64,000 bases of DNA from Rhodoplanes sp963724735 (GTDB lineage Bacteria; Pseudomonadota; Alphaproteobacteria; Rhizobiales; Xanthobacteraceae): NCBI GenBank assembly GCA_963724735.1, contig CAVRVX010000001.1, positions 1 to 64,000 on the forward strand, written 5' to 3'. The position numbers were made by a program, and so were the translations under genes. This document shows positions 36,289-44,591 of the stretch, in pieces; position 1 is the first letter of the stretch, and each line of letters opens with the position of its first letter. Below the pieces are notes generated by a model. That model was given only the letters and a program-made list of their open reading frames with translations. It ran no database searches and was not told the origin of the DNA.

Positions 36289-37275
36289 GTGACGGTCAAT
36301 GCCGACATCGTACGCGTGGCGGTGGTACAGGCGTCACCGGTGTTTCTCGATGCGAATGCCACGCTCGAGAAGGCTGTGCGATTGATCGCGGAGGCGGCCA
36401 GCACGGGAGCATCCCTGGCCGCTTTCGGCGAAGGATGGCTGCCCGGATATCCCATCCACGCCTTGTCGACGGCGAACTCGGAGCTCTGGTGGGAACTGGC
36501 CGCGGCCTATCTGGATCAAGCCGTCGATCTTCAGAACCCGTTGATCGACGCGCTCTGTGCGGCGGCGAGGTCAGCGAACATCGACGTCGTGATCGGCCTC
36601 GGGGAACGCGAGCCGATGACCCGCGGCTCGGTCTATTCGACGCTGCTGTTCGTCGGTCGCGACGGTCAGCTCATCGGCCGGCATCGTAAGACGAGGCCCG
36701 CGTCGCACGAACGCGCCGTGTGGGCGGATGGCGATGGGATCGGTCTTCAGGCCTATGATCGCGGTTACGCGAATTTGACGGGCCTGACCTCGACCGAGCA
36801 TCAAATGGTCCTTCCAGCCTATGCCCTTGCGGAGCAAGGAGCGCAGATTCACGTGGCGAGCTGGCCCGGCTGCGCGCCCCCGTCGGCGACTTCGTCCCAG
36901 ACTGCTTCCGCTCAGCATCTGCTTTCGCGCGCCTTCGCCCTGCAAACCGGAAGCTACGTTCTGTGTGCCGCGAGTACGATCGCGCGAGATGACGTTCCGG
37001 AGAGATACCGGGATTATCTCACGCAAGAATTTACCGGGGACAGCGTCATTATCGACCCGTACGGAGAGATTATCGCCGGTCCGGCGACAGGAGAGAGCAC
37101 GATCGTTGCGGATTGCTCGATGGCTTTGTTGCGCGCCGCCAAGGTCGCGTTCGACTGCGCCGGTCACTCCTCGCGGCGCGATCTCTTGAAGCTCAGCGTC
37201 GAGGTCGAGCAGGACTACGAACATGCCGACGAGCCGGACCTGCCGCAGGGCCCAGACGCAGCCGGCGAGCCCTAG
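36289..37275 (+). CDS. Nitrilase-fold protein with Ser in place of catalytic Cys
   Basis: The 328-residue product has the carbon-nitrogen hydrolase fold. AFGEGWLPGYP gives the catalytic Glu (E48) and GRHRKTRPASHERAVWADGDG the catalytic Lys (K134). At the nucleophile position, where nitrilases have a Cys before W-E-N, the sequence is GLTSTEHQMVLPAYALAEQG with Ser168 (codon tcg, 36790-36792). The flanking pattern and the E-K-nucleophile spacing match nitrilases closely, so the substitution is well placed. The protein may bind or process an amide without normal thiol chemistry, or be a scaffold. It follows the maturase by 79 bases and is probably in the same operon. Confidence 0.8.
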   Translation: MTVNADIVRVAVVQASPVFLDANATLEKAVRLIAEAASTGASLAAFGEGWLPGYPIHALSTANSELWWELAAAYLDQAVDLQNPLIDALCAAARSANIDVVIGLGEREPMTRGSVYSTLLFVGRDGQLIGRHRKTRPASHERAVWADGDGIGLQAYDRGYANLTGLTSTEHQMVLPAYALAEQGAQIHVASWPGCAPPSATSSQTASAQHLLSRAFALQTGSYVLCAASTIARDDVPERYRDYLTQEFTGDSVIIDPYGEIIAGPATGESTIVADCSMALLRAAKVAFDCAGHSSRRDLLKLSVEVEQDYEHADEPDLPQGPDAAGEP

Positions 37276-37365
37276 CGCGGCGAGCCCTAGCGACGGCGGA
37301 GATGCCACCGCAAGCTGATCGGTAATGGCCTCTGGCCAGGGCTTGTGCGCACCGCTCGCAACCCC

Positions 37366-37932
37366 TCACGCCGATTCACTTAGTAGCGCCTGCAGATCGA
37401 GCGGGCGGGTGTGCATCTCGAGATGACCCTCCGGCGTCCGCGGCCATAGCTGCTGCGGCCGGTCCCAGTAGAGCTCGATGCCGTTGCCGTCAGGGTCGCG
37501 CAAATAGAGCGCTTCGCTCACGCCGTGATCGCTCGCGCCATCGAGCGCGATTCCCGCGGCCAGCAATCGCTGCAGGGCGTCGGCGAGCGCTGCCCGCGTC
37601 GGATAAAGGATCGCGAGATGATAGAGCCCGGTGCTGCCGCGCGGCGGGAGAGAGCCGCGCTCGCTTTCCCAGGTATTGAGGCCGATGTGATGATGGTAGC
37701 CGCCAGCCGCGAGGAAGGCGGCCTGACGGCCGTATCGCTGGGTCAGTTCAAATCCGAGCACGCCGCAGTAGAACGCCAGCGCACGGTCGAGCTCCGAAAC
37801 CTTTAGGTGGACATGACCGATGCGGGTTGCCGGATGAATCGGGCGCGGCGTGAGGCCAGGCGCGATCGAGGGCAGCCCCAGCGCGGCATCGGTCGGGGGC
37901 CTTTGTTTATTGTCTTCGGTTTTTACATCCAT
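37366..37932 (-). CDS. VOC-family metalloenzyme (extradiol dioxygenase/glyoxalase-like)
   Basis: The 188-residue protein contains two betaalphabetabetabeta modules. Metal ligands are visible as GHVHLKV (His), YHLAILY (His) and GIELYWDRP (Glu), the 2-His-1-Glu facial set. LRDPDGNGIELYWDRP is typical of CatE-like catechol-2,3-dioxygenases. The first 35 residues are a flexible extension. It is convergent with the nitrilase-like gene and upstream of DoxX on the same strand, separated by 77 bases. Substrate unknown. Confidence 0.8.
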   Translation of the reverse strand: MDVKTEDNKQRPPTDAALGLPSIAPGLTPRPIHPATRIGHVHLKVSELDRALAFYCGVLGFELTQRYGRQAAFLAAGGYHHHIGLNTWESERGSLPPRGSTGLYHLAILYPTRAALADALQRLLAAGIALDGASDHGVSEALYLRDPDGNGIELYWDRPQQLWPRTPEGHLEMHTRPLDLQALLSESA

Positions 37933-38009
37933 TCTCGTTGATCAGCCATGTGATGCAATCGTCGCATTGCGGCGATCGCATCAGACGGCCTACCTGCTTG
38001 CCGCGCCGT

Positions 38010-38444
38010 TCAGGCGGGGCGACCTGCCGCGAGAGGCCTTGCCGTGAACAGTGCACGGCTCAGGGCGAAAGCGCCATCGCCGAGCAGCGCCTGTACGATC
38101 AGCGCGATCGTCCAGAATACGGGGAACTCCCAACCGCCGCCTTTGGCCGAGAATGGCCAGCCGTTGCCGACATGATGCAGGGTGGCGCCGATCATGATCG
38201 GAATGAGAAGAAGCGCAATGGGACGCGTCCAGACTCCGAGAATGAGGGCGATCCCGCCGCCAATCTCGCCGAGCATGACGAGGTAGGCGAAGAAAGCGGG
38301 GTAGCCGCTGGTCTCGAAAAACGAGACGGTCCCGGGGATCGTGAAGGTGAGCACCTTCAGTAGGAGGCCATGGGCCAGGAACATGACGCCCAGACTGACG
38401 CGCAGCAGAAATGCGCCATAGGGGGCAGTGCGGGCATCGATCAT
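38010..38444 (-). CDS. DoxX-family membrane protein
   Basis: From ATG 38444 (preceded by GGAGG) the 144-residue protein has four hydrophobic segments with the DoxX motifs LLRVSLGVMFLAHGLLLKV, GYPAFFAYLVMLGEIGGGIA and ALILGVWTRPIALLLIPIM. DoxX proteins are inner-membrane proteins linked to quinone and redox stress. It is transcribed divergently from a LysR-type regulator 110 bases away and probably forms an operon with the VOC gene downstream. The LysR protein is its likely regulator. Confidence 0.82.
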   Translation of the reverse strand: MIDARTAPYGAFLLRVSLGVMFLAHGLLLKVLTFTIPGTVSFFETSGYPAFFAYLVMLGEIGGGIALILGVWTRPIALLLIPIMIGATLHHVGNGWPFSAKGGGWEFPVFWTIALIVQALLGDGAFALSRALFTARPLAAGRPA

Positions 38445-38553
38445 GGAAAGCCTCCGATTTGTTCGTGTGTCCGCAATATACGGTCGCATTATTGGTTTGA
38501 TAATCTGGTCAATTCGCAATACTCTTCACACTGCGGGTGTGAGCTATCCACGC

Positions 38554-39481
38554 ATGCTCGATCGCATAGCCGGAATGAAGGTCTTCGCCCGCGCGGCCGC
38601 GCTCGGCAGCATATCGGCGGCGGCGCGGGCGCTCGGCATGTCACAGACAATGGCGACGAAGCACATTGCCGCCATCGAGGCGCGGTTGGGCGTCAAGCTG
38701 CTGCATCGAACCACACGGCGGCTCACGCTGACCGAGGCGGGGCGGCGCTATCTCGAACTCGGCCGAGCGCATCGTCGCCGACTTCGAAGAAGCTGAGGCC
38801 GTGGCGGCGGCCGAGCCCATCGAGGCGCGGGGAACACTGCGGGTCAACGTCCCGGTGTCCTTCGGCACGCGGGAAATCGCGCCGCTGCTGCCGGAATTCG
38901 CCCGATGCTATCCCTCGGTCGCGGTCGAACTGGGCCTGAACGATCGAATCGTCGATCTGATCGACGAAGGTTGGGATCTGGCCGTGCGCATTGGCCGCTT
39001 GGCCAATTCGACGATGACGGCGAAGAAGCTTGCGCCCTGCCGGATGGCTGTGTGCGGGGCGCCTGCCTATCTCGCGGAAAGAGGCCTGCCGAGCAGGGTC
39101 ACCGATCTGAAGAACCACAACTGCCTCGGCTACACCCTGTCGCGAACGGTTGGTCCGGATCGATGGTCGTTCGGCGTCGATGGCCGGGTAACCGTGCCCA
39201 TCAGCGGGAATTTGCGAGCCAACAACGGTGACGTTCTCGTCGCGGCGGCGGTCGCCGGACAAGGCTTGGTCTATCAGCCAACATTCTTGGTCAGCGCGGA
39301 CATGCGGGCGGGACGGCTTAAGTCAATCACGCTCGATCATCCCCTGGTCGAACTTCACGGGATCTACGCGCTCTTTCCCTCCGACCGGCGTCCGCCGGCG
39401 AAGGTGCGCGCCTTTGTTGATTTTCTCGGACAGCGATTTGGGTCCGTTCCGCCTTGGGACCGCGCGGACGAGCGAGAATGA
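38554..39481 (+). pseudogene. LysR-type transcriptional regulator, single frameshift
   Basis: The N-terminal helix-turn-helix is complete (MKVFARAAALGSISAAARAL, then SQTMATKHIAAIEARLGVKL and HRTTRRLTLTEAGRRYLE). A one-base insertion at about 38759-38760 shifts the frame, after which the effector domain continues: VADFEEAEAVAAAEPIEARG, LRVNVPVSFGTREIAPLLPEF, and so on to 39481. Removing one g restores a normal 300-residue protein. It is divergent from doxX, the usual arrangement for a LysR regulator and its target. It may be a true pseudogene or a base-calling error. Confidence 0.8.
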
Positions 39482-39574
39482 TGACGCTGCCCAGCGCGCC
39501 GTCGCCGTGGGTTGTTAGGCGAAGCGCTGGGGCTTATCTCTCCTTCCAGGCCGACACGGTAATTGGCAAGCCGG

Positions 39575-39757
39575 ATGTCCGACACCCCGATCTCCCAGCC
39601 TCCGCTCAAGCGGACCGCGCGCCTGCAGCGGATGGCCGTGACTGCCGCGGCGATCGGCGCTGGGCTGGTTACCGCCGTCGCGGTCGGATTATGGGCTCAC
39701 TACGGGACGGCCGTGTTCTACGAGACCATTCTGGCCGGCCTTGCCGCCTGCTTCTGA
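39575..39757 (+). CDS. Small single-pass membrane protein upstream of SCO
   Basis: This 60-residue protein starts MSDTPISQPPLKRTARLQRM and then has one hydrophobic segment (AVTAAAIGAGLVTAVAVGLW) plus a second weak one. It ends 13 bases before the SCO start, so the two are likely co-translated. Small membrane proteins of this kind accompany cytochrome oxidase assembly genes, but I do not recognise the family. Its reality rests on position and hydrophobic pattern. Confidence 0.45.
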   Translation: MSDTPISQPPLKRTARLQRMAVTAAAIGAGLVTAVAVGLWAHYGTAVFYETILAGLAACF

Positions 39758-39770
39758 CGAGGAAACCGAC

Positions 39771-40370
39771 ATGCCCCGAAGGCCTTCGCGCCTGATCGTT
39801 TTGGCAGGCGCCTTCGCGCTCGGACTTGCCGTATGCGCCGGCCTTGTGTTCGTCGTGACCGGGCGCTTCTCCGACGCACCCTCATTTCAGGCGGCCACCG
39901 TCGGCGGGCCCTTCCAACTGGTCGACGAGAATGGCCGGCCGTTCTCGAACCAGGATCTCCGCGGCAAGCCATTTCTCGTCTTCTTCGGTTTCACGCATTG
40001 CCCCGACGTCTGCCCGACGACGCTGTTCGAAGTCTCGGAAATCATGCGCGGACTGGGGCCCGACGCCAAGCGGACCGCGGCCCTGTTCGTCAGCGTCGAT
40101 CCCGAACGCGACACGCCGGCGGTGCTGAAGGACTATCTGTCGGGCTTTGACCCGAATGTGCGGGGGCTGACCGGCGATCCGGCCACCGTCGCGGCCGTCG
40201 CCAAGGCCTATCGGGTCTACTACAAAAAAGTCCCGCTGGAGGGCGGCGACTACACCATGGACCACACCGCGCTCGTCTACCTGATGGACAAGCAGGGGCG
40301 GTTCGTGGCGCCGTTCAATATCAAGCGCCCGCCGGAGGCCGCCGCAGCCGAACTGCGCCGGTACCTGTAG
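39771..40370 (+). CDS. SCO1/SenC-family copper chaperone
   Basis: SCO proteins deliver copper to the CuA site of cytochrome c oxidase. The 199-residue product is anchored by an N-terminal helix (RLIVLAGAFALGLAVCAGLV), and the thioredoxin-fold domain faces the periplasm. The copper ligands are CPDVC (C77, C81) and the distant His in YTMDHTALVYL (H165). Length and motifs are standard. GAGG precedes ATG 39771. The small membrane protein upstream is probably in the same operon. Confidence 0.9.
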   Translation: MPRRPSRLIVLAGAFALGLAVCAGLVFVVTGRFSDAPSFQAATVGGPFQLVDENGRPFSNQDLRGKPFLVFFGFTHCPDVCPTTLFEVSEIMRGLGPDAKRTAALFVSVDPERDTPAVLKDYLSGFDPNVRGLTGDPATVAAVAKAYRVYYKKVPLEGGDYTMDHTALVYLMDKQGRFVAPFNIKRPPEAAAAELRRYL

Positions 40371-40472
40371 GCAAAAGACCGCCGCTTCCGGCCTCACGGG
40401 GCGATGCCGGCTCGACCAGCGGCATGGGCTGCAATGTTCCTCAATAGACTTGCGATCGCACGGCGCCGCTGC

Positions 40473-40500
40473 CTTGCGGGCCTAGGAGGCACTCCTATAT
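40473..40500 (+). promoter_or_regulatory. RpoH (sigma-32) heat-shock promoter for dnaK
   Basis: CTTG (40473-40476), a 17-base spacer, and CCTATAT (40494-40500) match the alphaproteobacterial heat-shock promoter consensus CTTG-N17/18-CCYATNT. A small dyad, taggag/ctccta, spans 40483-40497. The site lies 140 bases upstream of the dnaK start, within the expected leader length. A search for sequence-specific footprints was not possible. Confidence 0.65.
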
Positions 40501-40639
40501 GACCCAGTGAACCCGCCGGGGGCGGCGGATCAAGACGTTAAGGGGGCCGGACCCAAGGCATCCAAAAGGCGCGAGGCCTGCGGACGCTCCCGGGTGCTCA
40601 TCAGGCTCGGCCGGCCTGCTGCAAGGAAAGGACAGGACC

Positions 40640-42559
40640 ATGGGAAAGGTCATCGGCATCGACCTCGGCACGACCAACTCTTGCGTTGCCGTCATGGAAG
40701 GCAAGACGCCGAAGGTCATCGAGAATTCGGAAGGAAAGAACACCACTCCCTCGATCGTCGCGTTCACCGACGACGGCGAGCGGCTGGTCGGCCAGCCGGC
40801 GAAGCGCCAGGCGGTCACCAATCCGGAGAAGACGTTTTTCGCGGTGAAGCGGCTGATCGGACGGCGCTACGACGATCCGATGGTCGAGAAGGACAAGAAG
40901 CTCGTCCCCTACAAGATCATCCGCGCGAGCAACGGCGACGCGTGGCTGGAGGCGGACGGCAAGAGCTATTCGCCGTCGCAGATTTCCGCCTTCATCCTGC
41001 AGAAGATGAAGGAAACGGCGGAATCCTATCTCGGGCAGAAGGTGACGCAGGCCGTCATCACCGTTCCCGCCTATTTCAACGATGCGCAGCGCCAGGCCAC
41101 CAAGGACGCCGGCAAGATCGCCGGGCTCGAGGTGATGCGCATCATCAATGAGCCGACCGCGGCCGCGCTCGCCTACGGGCTCGACAAGCAGAAGACCGGA
41201 ACCATCGCCGTCTACGACCTCGGCGGCGGCACGTTCGACATTTCCATCCTCGAGATCGGCGACGGCGTGTTCGAGGTGAAGTCGACCAACGGGGACACCT
41301 TCCTCGGCGGCGAAGACTTCGACATGCGGCTCGTCAATTATCTCTGCGACGAATTCCAGAAGGAGCAGGGCATCGACCTGCGCCGCGACAAGCTCGCGCT
41401 CCAACGCCTCAAGGAAGCGGCGGAAGCGGCCAAGATCGAGCTCTCTTCGACCGCGCAGACCGAAATCAACCTGCCCTACATCACCGCGGACGCGACCGGG
41501 CCGAAGCATCTCACCATGAAGCTGACACGGGCCAAGTTCGAGGCCCTCGTCGACGACCTCATCCAGAAGACCGTCGAGCCGTGCCGGCTCGCCCTCAAGG
41601 ATGCCGGGCTCTCCGCCGGCGAGATCAACGAGGTGGTCCTGGTCGGCGGCATGACCCGCATGCCGAAGGTGCAGGAGGTGGTGCGGCAGTTCTTCGGCAA
41701 GGAGCCGCACAAGGGCGTCAATCCGGACGAGGTGGTCGCGGTTGGCGCGGCGATCCAGGCCGGCGTGCTGCAGGGCGACGTCAAGGACGTGCTCCTGCTC
41801 GACGTGACCCCGTTGTCGCTCGGCATCGAGACTTTGGGCGGCGTGTTCACCCGCATTATCGACCGCAACACCACGATCCCGACCAAGAAGAGCCAGGTGT
41901 TCTCGACCGCGGAGGACAACCAGAACGCCGTCACCATTCGCGTCTTCCAGGGCGAGCGCGAAATGGCGGCCGACAACAAGCTGCTCGGCCAGTTCGACCT
42001 GGTCGGCATTCCGCCGGCGCCGCGCGGCGTGCCGCAGATCGAGGTGTCTTTCGACATCGACGCGAACGGCATTGTCAATGTGTCGGCGAAAGACAAGGCG
42101 ACCAGCAAGGAGCAGCAAATCCGCATCCAGGCCTCGGGCGGGCTCTCGCAGTCCGACATCGAGCGGATGGTCAAGGACGCCGAGGCGCATGCCGAGGAGG
42201 ACAGGAAGCGCAAGGCCGCGGTCGAGGCGAAGAACCACGCTGAGGCGCTCATTCACTCCACCGAGAAGGCGCTCGCCGAGCATGGCTCCAAGATCGGCGA
42301 CAGTGACCGCCGCATGATCGAGGACGCGATGAGCGATCTGCGCGAAGCCCTCAAGGGCGATAACGCGGAGGCGATCGCCGCCAAGACCAATGCGCTCGCC
42401 CAGGCTTCGATGAAGCTCGGCGAGGCGATGTACAAGCAGGCGGAGGAAGGCGGTGGCGGCGGCGGCGAGGCCGGCGGTGGCGGCGCCAAGAAGGAAGACG
42501 TCGTCGACGCCGAGTTCACCGAAGTGGACGACGACAAGAAGAACAAGAAGTCCGCGTAA
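40640..42559 (+). CDS. dnaK: Molecular chaperone DnaK
   Basis: This is the 639-residue main Hsp70. The ATPase domain shows GIDLGTTNSCVAVMEG (residue 5 on), AVYDLGGGTFDISILEIGDG and VLVGGMTRMPKVQE. The substrate-binding domain, helical lid and C-terminal DVVDAEFTEVDDDKK tail are all present, with a Gly-rich linker before it. Unlike the two atypical Hsp70s at 17.7-22.4 kb it has the full lid and EEVD-like acidic tail. It is driven by the RpoH-type promoter at 40473 and followed by hairpins and dnaJ. Confidence 0.97.
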   Translation: MGKVIGIDLGTTNSCVAVMEGKTPKVIENSEGKNTTPSIVAFTDDGERLVGQPAKRQAVTNPEKTFFAVKRLIGRRYDDPMVEKDKKLVPYKIIRASNGDAWLEADGKSYSPSQISAFILQKMKETAESYLGQKVTQAVITVPAYFNDAQRQATKDAGKIAGLEVMRIINEPTAAALAYGLDKQKTGTIAVYDLGGGTFDISILEIGDGVFEVKSTNGDTFLGGEDFDMRLVNYLCDEFQKEQGIDLRRDKLALQRLKEAAEAAKIELSSTAQTEINLPYITADATGPKHLTMKLTRAKFEALVDDLIQKTVEPCRLALKDAGLSAGEINEVVLVGGMTRMPKVQEVVRQFFGKEPHKGVNPDEVVAVGAAIQAGVLQGDVKDVLLLDVTPLSLGIETLGGVFTRIIDRNTTIPTKKSQVFSTAEDNQNAVTIRVFQGEREMAADNKLLGQFDLVGIPPAPRGVPQIEVSFDIDANGIVNVSAKDKATSKEQQIRIQASGGLSQSDIERMVKDAEAHAEEDRKRKAAVEAKNHAEALIHSTEKALAEHGSKIGDSDRRMIEDAMSDLREALKGDNAEAIAAKTNALAQASMKLGEAMYKQAEEGGGGGGEAGGGGAKKEDVVDAEFTEVDDDKKNKKSA

Positions 42560-42568
42560 TGAGCGAGC

Positions 42569-42592
42569 GTCCTCCCCCTCTCGGGGGAGGAC
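42569..42592. terminator. GC-rich hairpin after dnaK
   Basis: A perfect 10-bp stem, gtcctccccc (42569-42578) and gggggaggac (42583-42592), with loop tctc, lies 10 bases after the dnaK stop. It may attenuate transcription between dnaK and dnaJ. A related hairpin recurs at 42664 and near 44973, so it may also be a dispersed repeat. Confidence 0.55.
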
Positions 42593-42663
42593 AGCGAGCG
42601 AGGTCAGCCCGGAGGGGGCCCTTGAGTTCGATTACCTGCTGCGAGCGGCTACCCCCCTTCCTG

Positions 42664-42688
42664 ATCCTCCCCCGAAACGGGGGAGGAT
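42664..42688. terminator. Second GC-rich hairpin between dnaK and dnaJ
   Basis: The arms atcctccccc (42664-42673) and gggggaggat (42679-42688) enclose gaaac. It is a near copy of the hairpin at 42569, and the bases between (gcgagcgaggtcagcccgga) belong to the same repeat unit. It lies 57 bases before dnaJ. Confidence 0.55.
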
Positions 42689-42744
42689 GCGCGCCTTGCG
42701 CTCACGCGGCCCTCCTGACCGGCGATCGCTGAGGGCGAACAGGT

Positions 42745-43887
42745 ATGCCCAAGCGCGACTACTACGACACCCTCGGCCTCCAGCGCGGCGCGAGCGATTC
42801 CGACCTCAAGGCCGCCTACCGCAAGCTCGCGATGAAACACCACCCCGACCGCAATCCGGGGGATAAGCACTGCGAGCAGCGCTTCAAGGACATCAACGAG
42901 GCCTACGAGGTTCTCAAGGATCCGGACAAGCGCGCGGCCTATGACCGCTTCGGCCACGCGGCGTTCGAGCACGGCATGGGCGGTATGGGCGGCGGACCGG
43001 CCGGGTTCGGGGCCGATTTCGCCTCGACGTTCGCCGACATTTTCGACGACTTCTTCGGCATGGGCCGGCGCGGCGGCCGCGGCACTGGCCGTGAGCGCGG
43101 GGCCGATCTCCGTTACAACATGGAGATCACCCTGGAGGAGGCCTATTTCGGCAAGACGGCGCAGGTCCGCATCCCGACGTCGATCATCTGCGAAGTCTGC
43201 TCCGGCACCGGGGCGAAGTCCGGCACCAAGCCGAAAACCTGCGCGACGTGCGGCGGGTACGGCAAGGTGCGCCACGCCCAAGGGTTTTTCACGCTCGAAC
43301 GGACTTGCCTCACCTGCCAGGGACGCGGCCAGGTGATCGAGGATCCCTGTCCAGCCTGCGCGGGAGCGGGGCGGGTCACCCGCGAGCGCACCCTGTCCGT
43401 CAACATCCCGCCTGGCGTGGAGGACGGGACCCGCATTCGCCTCGCAGGTGAGGGTGAAGCCGGGGTGCGCGGCGGTCCGGCCGGAGACCTCTACATTTTC
43501 CTCTCGATCAGCACGCATGTTTTTTTCCAGCGTGATGGCGCGGACCTGCACTGCCGCGCGCCTATCTCGATGGTCACGGCCGCGCTCGGCGGCGAATTCG
43601 AGGTTCCCACGATCGACGGCGGCAAGACACGGGTGAAAGTGCCGGAGGGCACCCAGTCCGGCCGTCGGTTCCGCCTCGGTTCGAAGGGCATGCCTGTGCT
43701 CCGCTCCAAGCAGACCGGGGACATGTATGTGCAGGTCGTGGTTGAAACGCCGCAGAAGCTCACCAAGCGTCAGCGCGAGCTGCTCGCCGAATTCGATAAG
43801 CTGTCATCGACGGAGACCCATCCGGAATCGGCCGGATTTTTCGGTCGGGTCAAGGAGTTCTTCGGGAACAAGGCGGGCTCTACCTGA
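42745..43887 (+). CDS. dnaJ: Chaperone DnaJ
   Basis: This 380-residue type I J-protein stimulates DnaK ATPase and delivers substrates. The J domain has the HPD motif (MKHHPDRNPG, about residues 31-40). A Gly/Phe-rich region with GGMGGGPAGFGADF follows. The zinc domain has four CxxCxGxG modules: CEVCSGTG, CATCGGYG, CLTCQGRG and CPACAGAG. Beta-sheet C-terminal domains complete it. The start is ATG 42745. It probably shares the heat-shock promoter of dnaK despite the intervening hairpins. Confidence 0.96.
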   Translation: MPKRDYYDTLGLQRGASDSDLKAAYRKLAMKHHPDRNPGDKHCEQRFKDINEAYEVLKDPDKRAAYDRFGHAAFEHGMGGMGGGPAGFGADFASTFADIFDDFFGMGRRGGRGTGRERGADLRYNMEITLEEAYFGKTAQVRIPTSIICEVCSGTGAKSGTKPKTCATCGGYGKVRHAQGFFTLERTCLTCQGRGQVIEDPCPACAGAGRVTRERTLSVNIPPGVEDGTRIRLAGEGEAGVRGGPAGDLYIFLSISTHVFFQRDGADLHCRAPISMVTAALGGEFEVPTIDGGKTRVKVPEGTQSGRRFRLGSKGMPVLRSKQTGDMYVQVVVETPQKLTKRQRELLAEFDKLSSTETHPESAGFFGRVKEFFGNKAGST

Positions 43888-43985
43888 GACGTTCTGCGTG
43901 AGTACTATTGACCCGAAGGCGGGGCCGCTATACGCCGTGACGCTTCCGTGACGGAATTTTGTCAGATTCGTTGCAGTCGCCCGAG

Positions 43986-44591
43986 ATGACACTGCAGTCC
44001 GATTTAAGGGGCCCCCGAACCAAGAATCAACGCATCGACGACGATGTGAGGTTCATCCGTTCGTGGTTTGAGAAGCCGCTCTCTACGGGAGCGGTGATGC
44101 CGTCCAGCAAGTTGCTCGCGCGCACAATGGCGAGCTTTGTCGATCCGGATATCGAAGGCCCCGTCGTCGAGCTCGGCCCGGGAACCGGCCCGATCACCGA
44201 GGCGCTGGTCGAGCATGGGGTGGATGAGCGCCGTCTGGTTCTGGTCGAGTTCAACCCAAGTTTCTGCCGGTTGCTGCGGACGCGCTATCCGAAGGCCACG
44301 GTCGTCCAAGGGGACGCCTATCGCGTGCGCCGGCTGCTCGGCAGCGTGATCCACAACCATGTTGCGGCCGTGGTGTCCGGCCTCCCGCTGGTGACCAAGC
44401 CCCTGCGGACGAGACTACGGCTTCTCACCGAGGCCCTGGGCCTTTTATGGCCGGGCGCTCCCTTCGTGCAGTTCACCTATGCGGTGGTGCCGCCGATCCC
44501 GCGTTCGCTCGTCAATGTTCGGGTCGAGGCGTCCGAGCGCATTTGGCTGAACCTGCCGCCGGCGCGCGTGTGGGTCTACCGCAAGGATTGA
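43986..44591 (+). CDS. pmtA: Phospholipid N-methyltransferase (PmtA-type)
   Basis: The 201-residue enzyme methylates phosphatidylethanolamine towards phosphatidylcholine. After a short N-terminus come RFIRSWFEKPLSTGAVMPSS and the SAM-binding motif VVELGPGTGPITEALVEHG, then LVLVEFNPSFCRLLR and VVSGLPLVTKP. This order is characteristic of the rhizobial PmtA group. I start at ATG 43986; an upstream TTG at 43959 is possible. Its place after dnaK-dnaJ is conserved in Bradyrhizobium-like genomes. Confidence 0.82.
   Translation: MTLQSDLRGPRTKNQRIDDDVRFIRSWFEKPLSTGAVMPSSKLLARTMASFVDPDIEGPVVELGPGTGPITEALVEHGVDERRLVLVEFNPSFCRLLRTRYPKATVVQGDAYRVRRLLGSVIHNHVAAVVSGLPLVTKPLRTRLRLLTEALGLLWPGAPFVQFTYAVVPPIPRSLVNVRVEASERIWLNLPPARVWVYRKD

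Noticed and set aside
40601..42283. 560-codon frame antisense to dnaK
   Set aside because: Typical antisense shadow of a highly expressed GC-rich gene. No start signal or domain.
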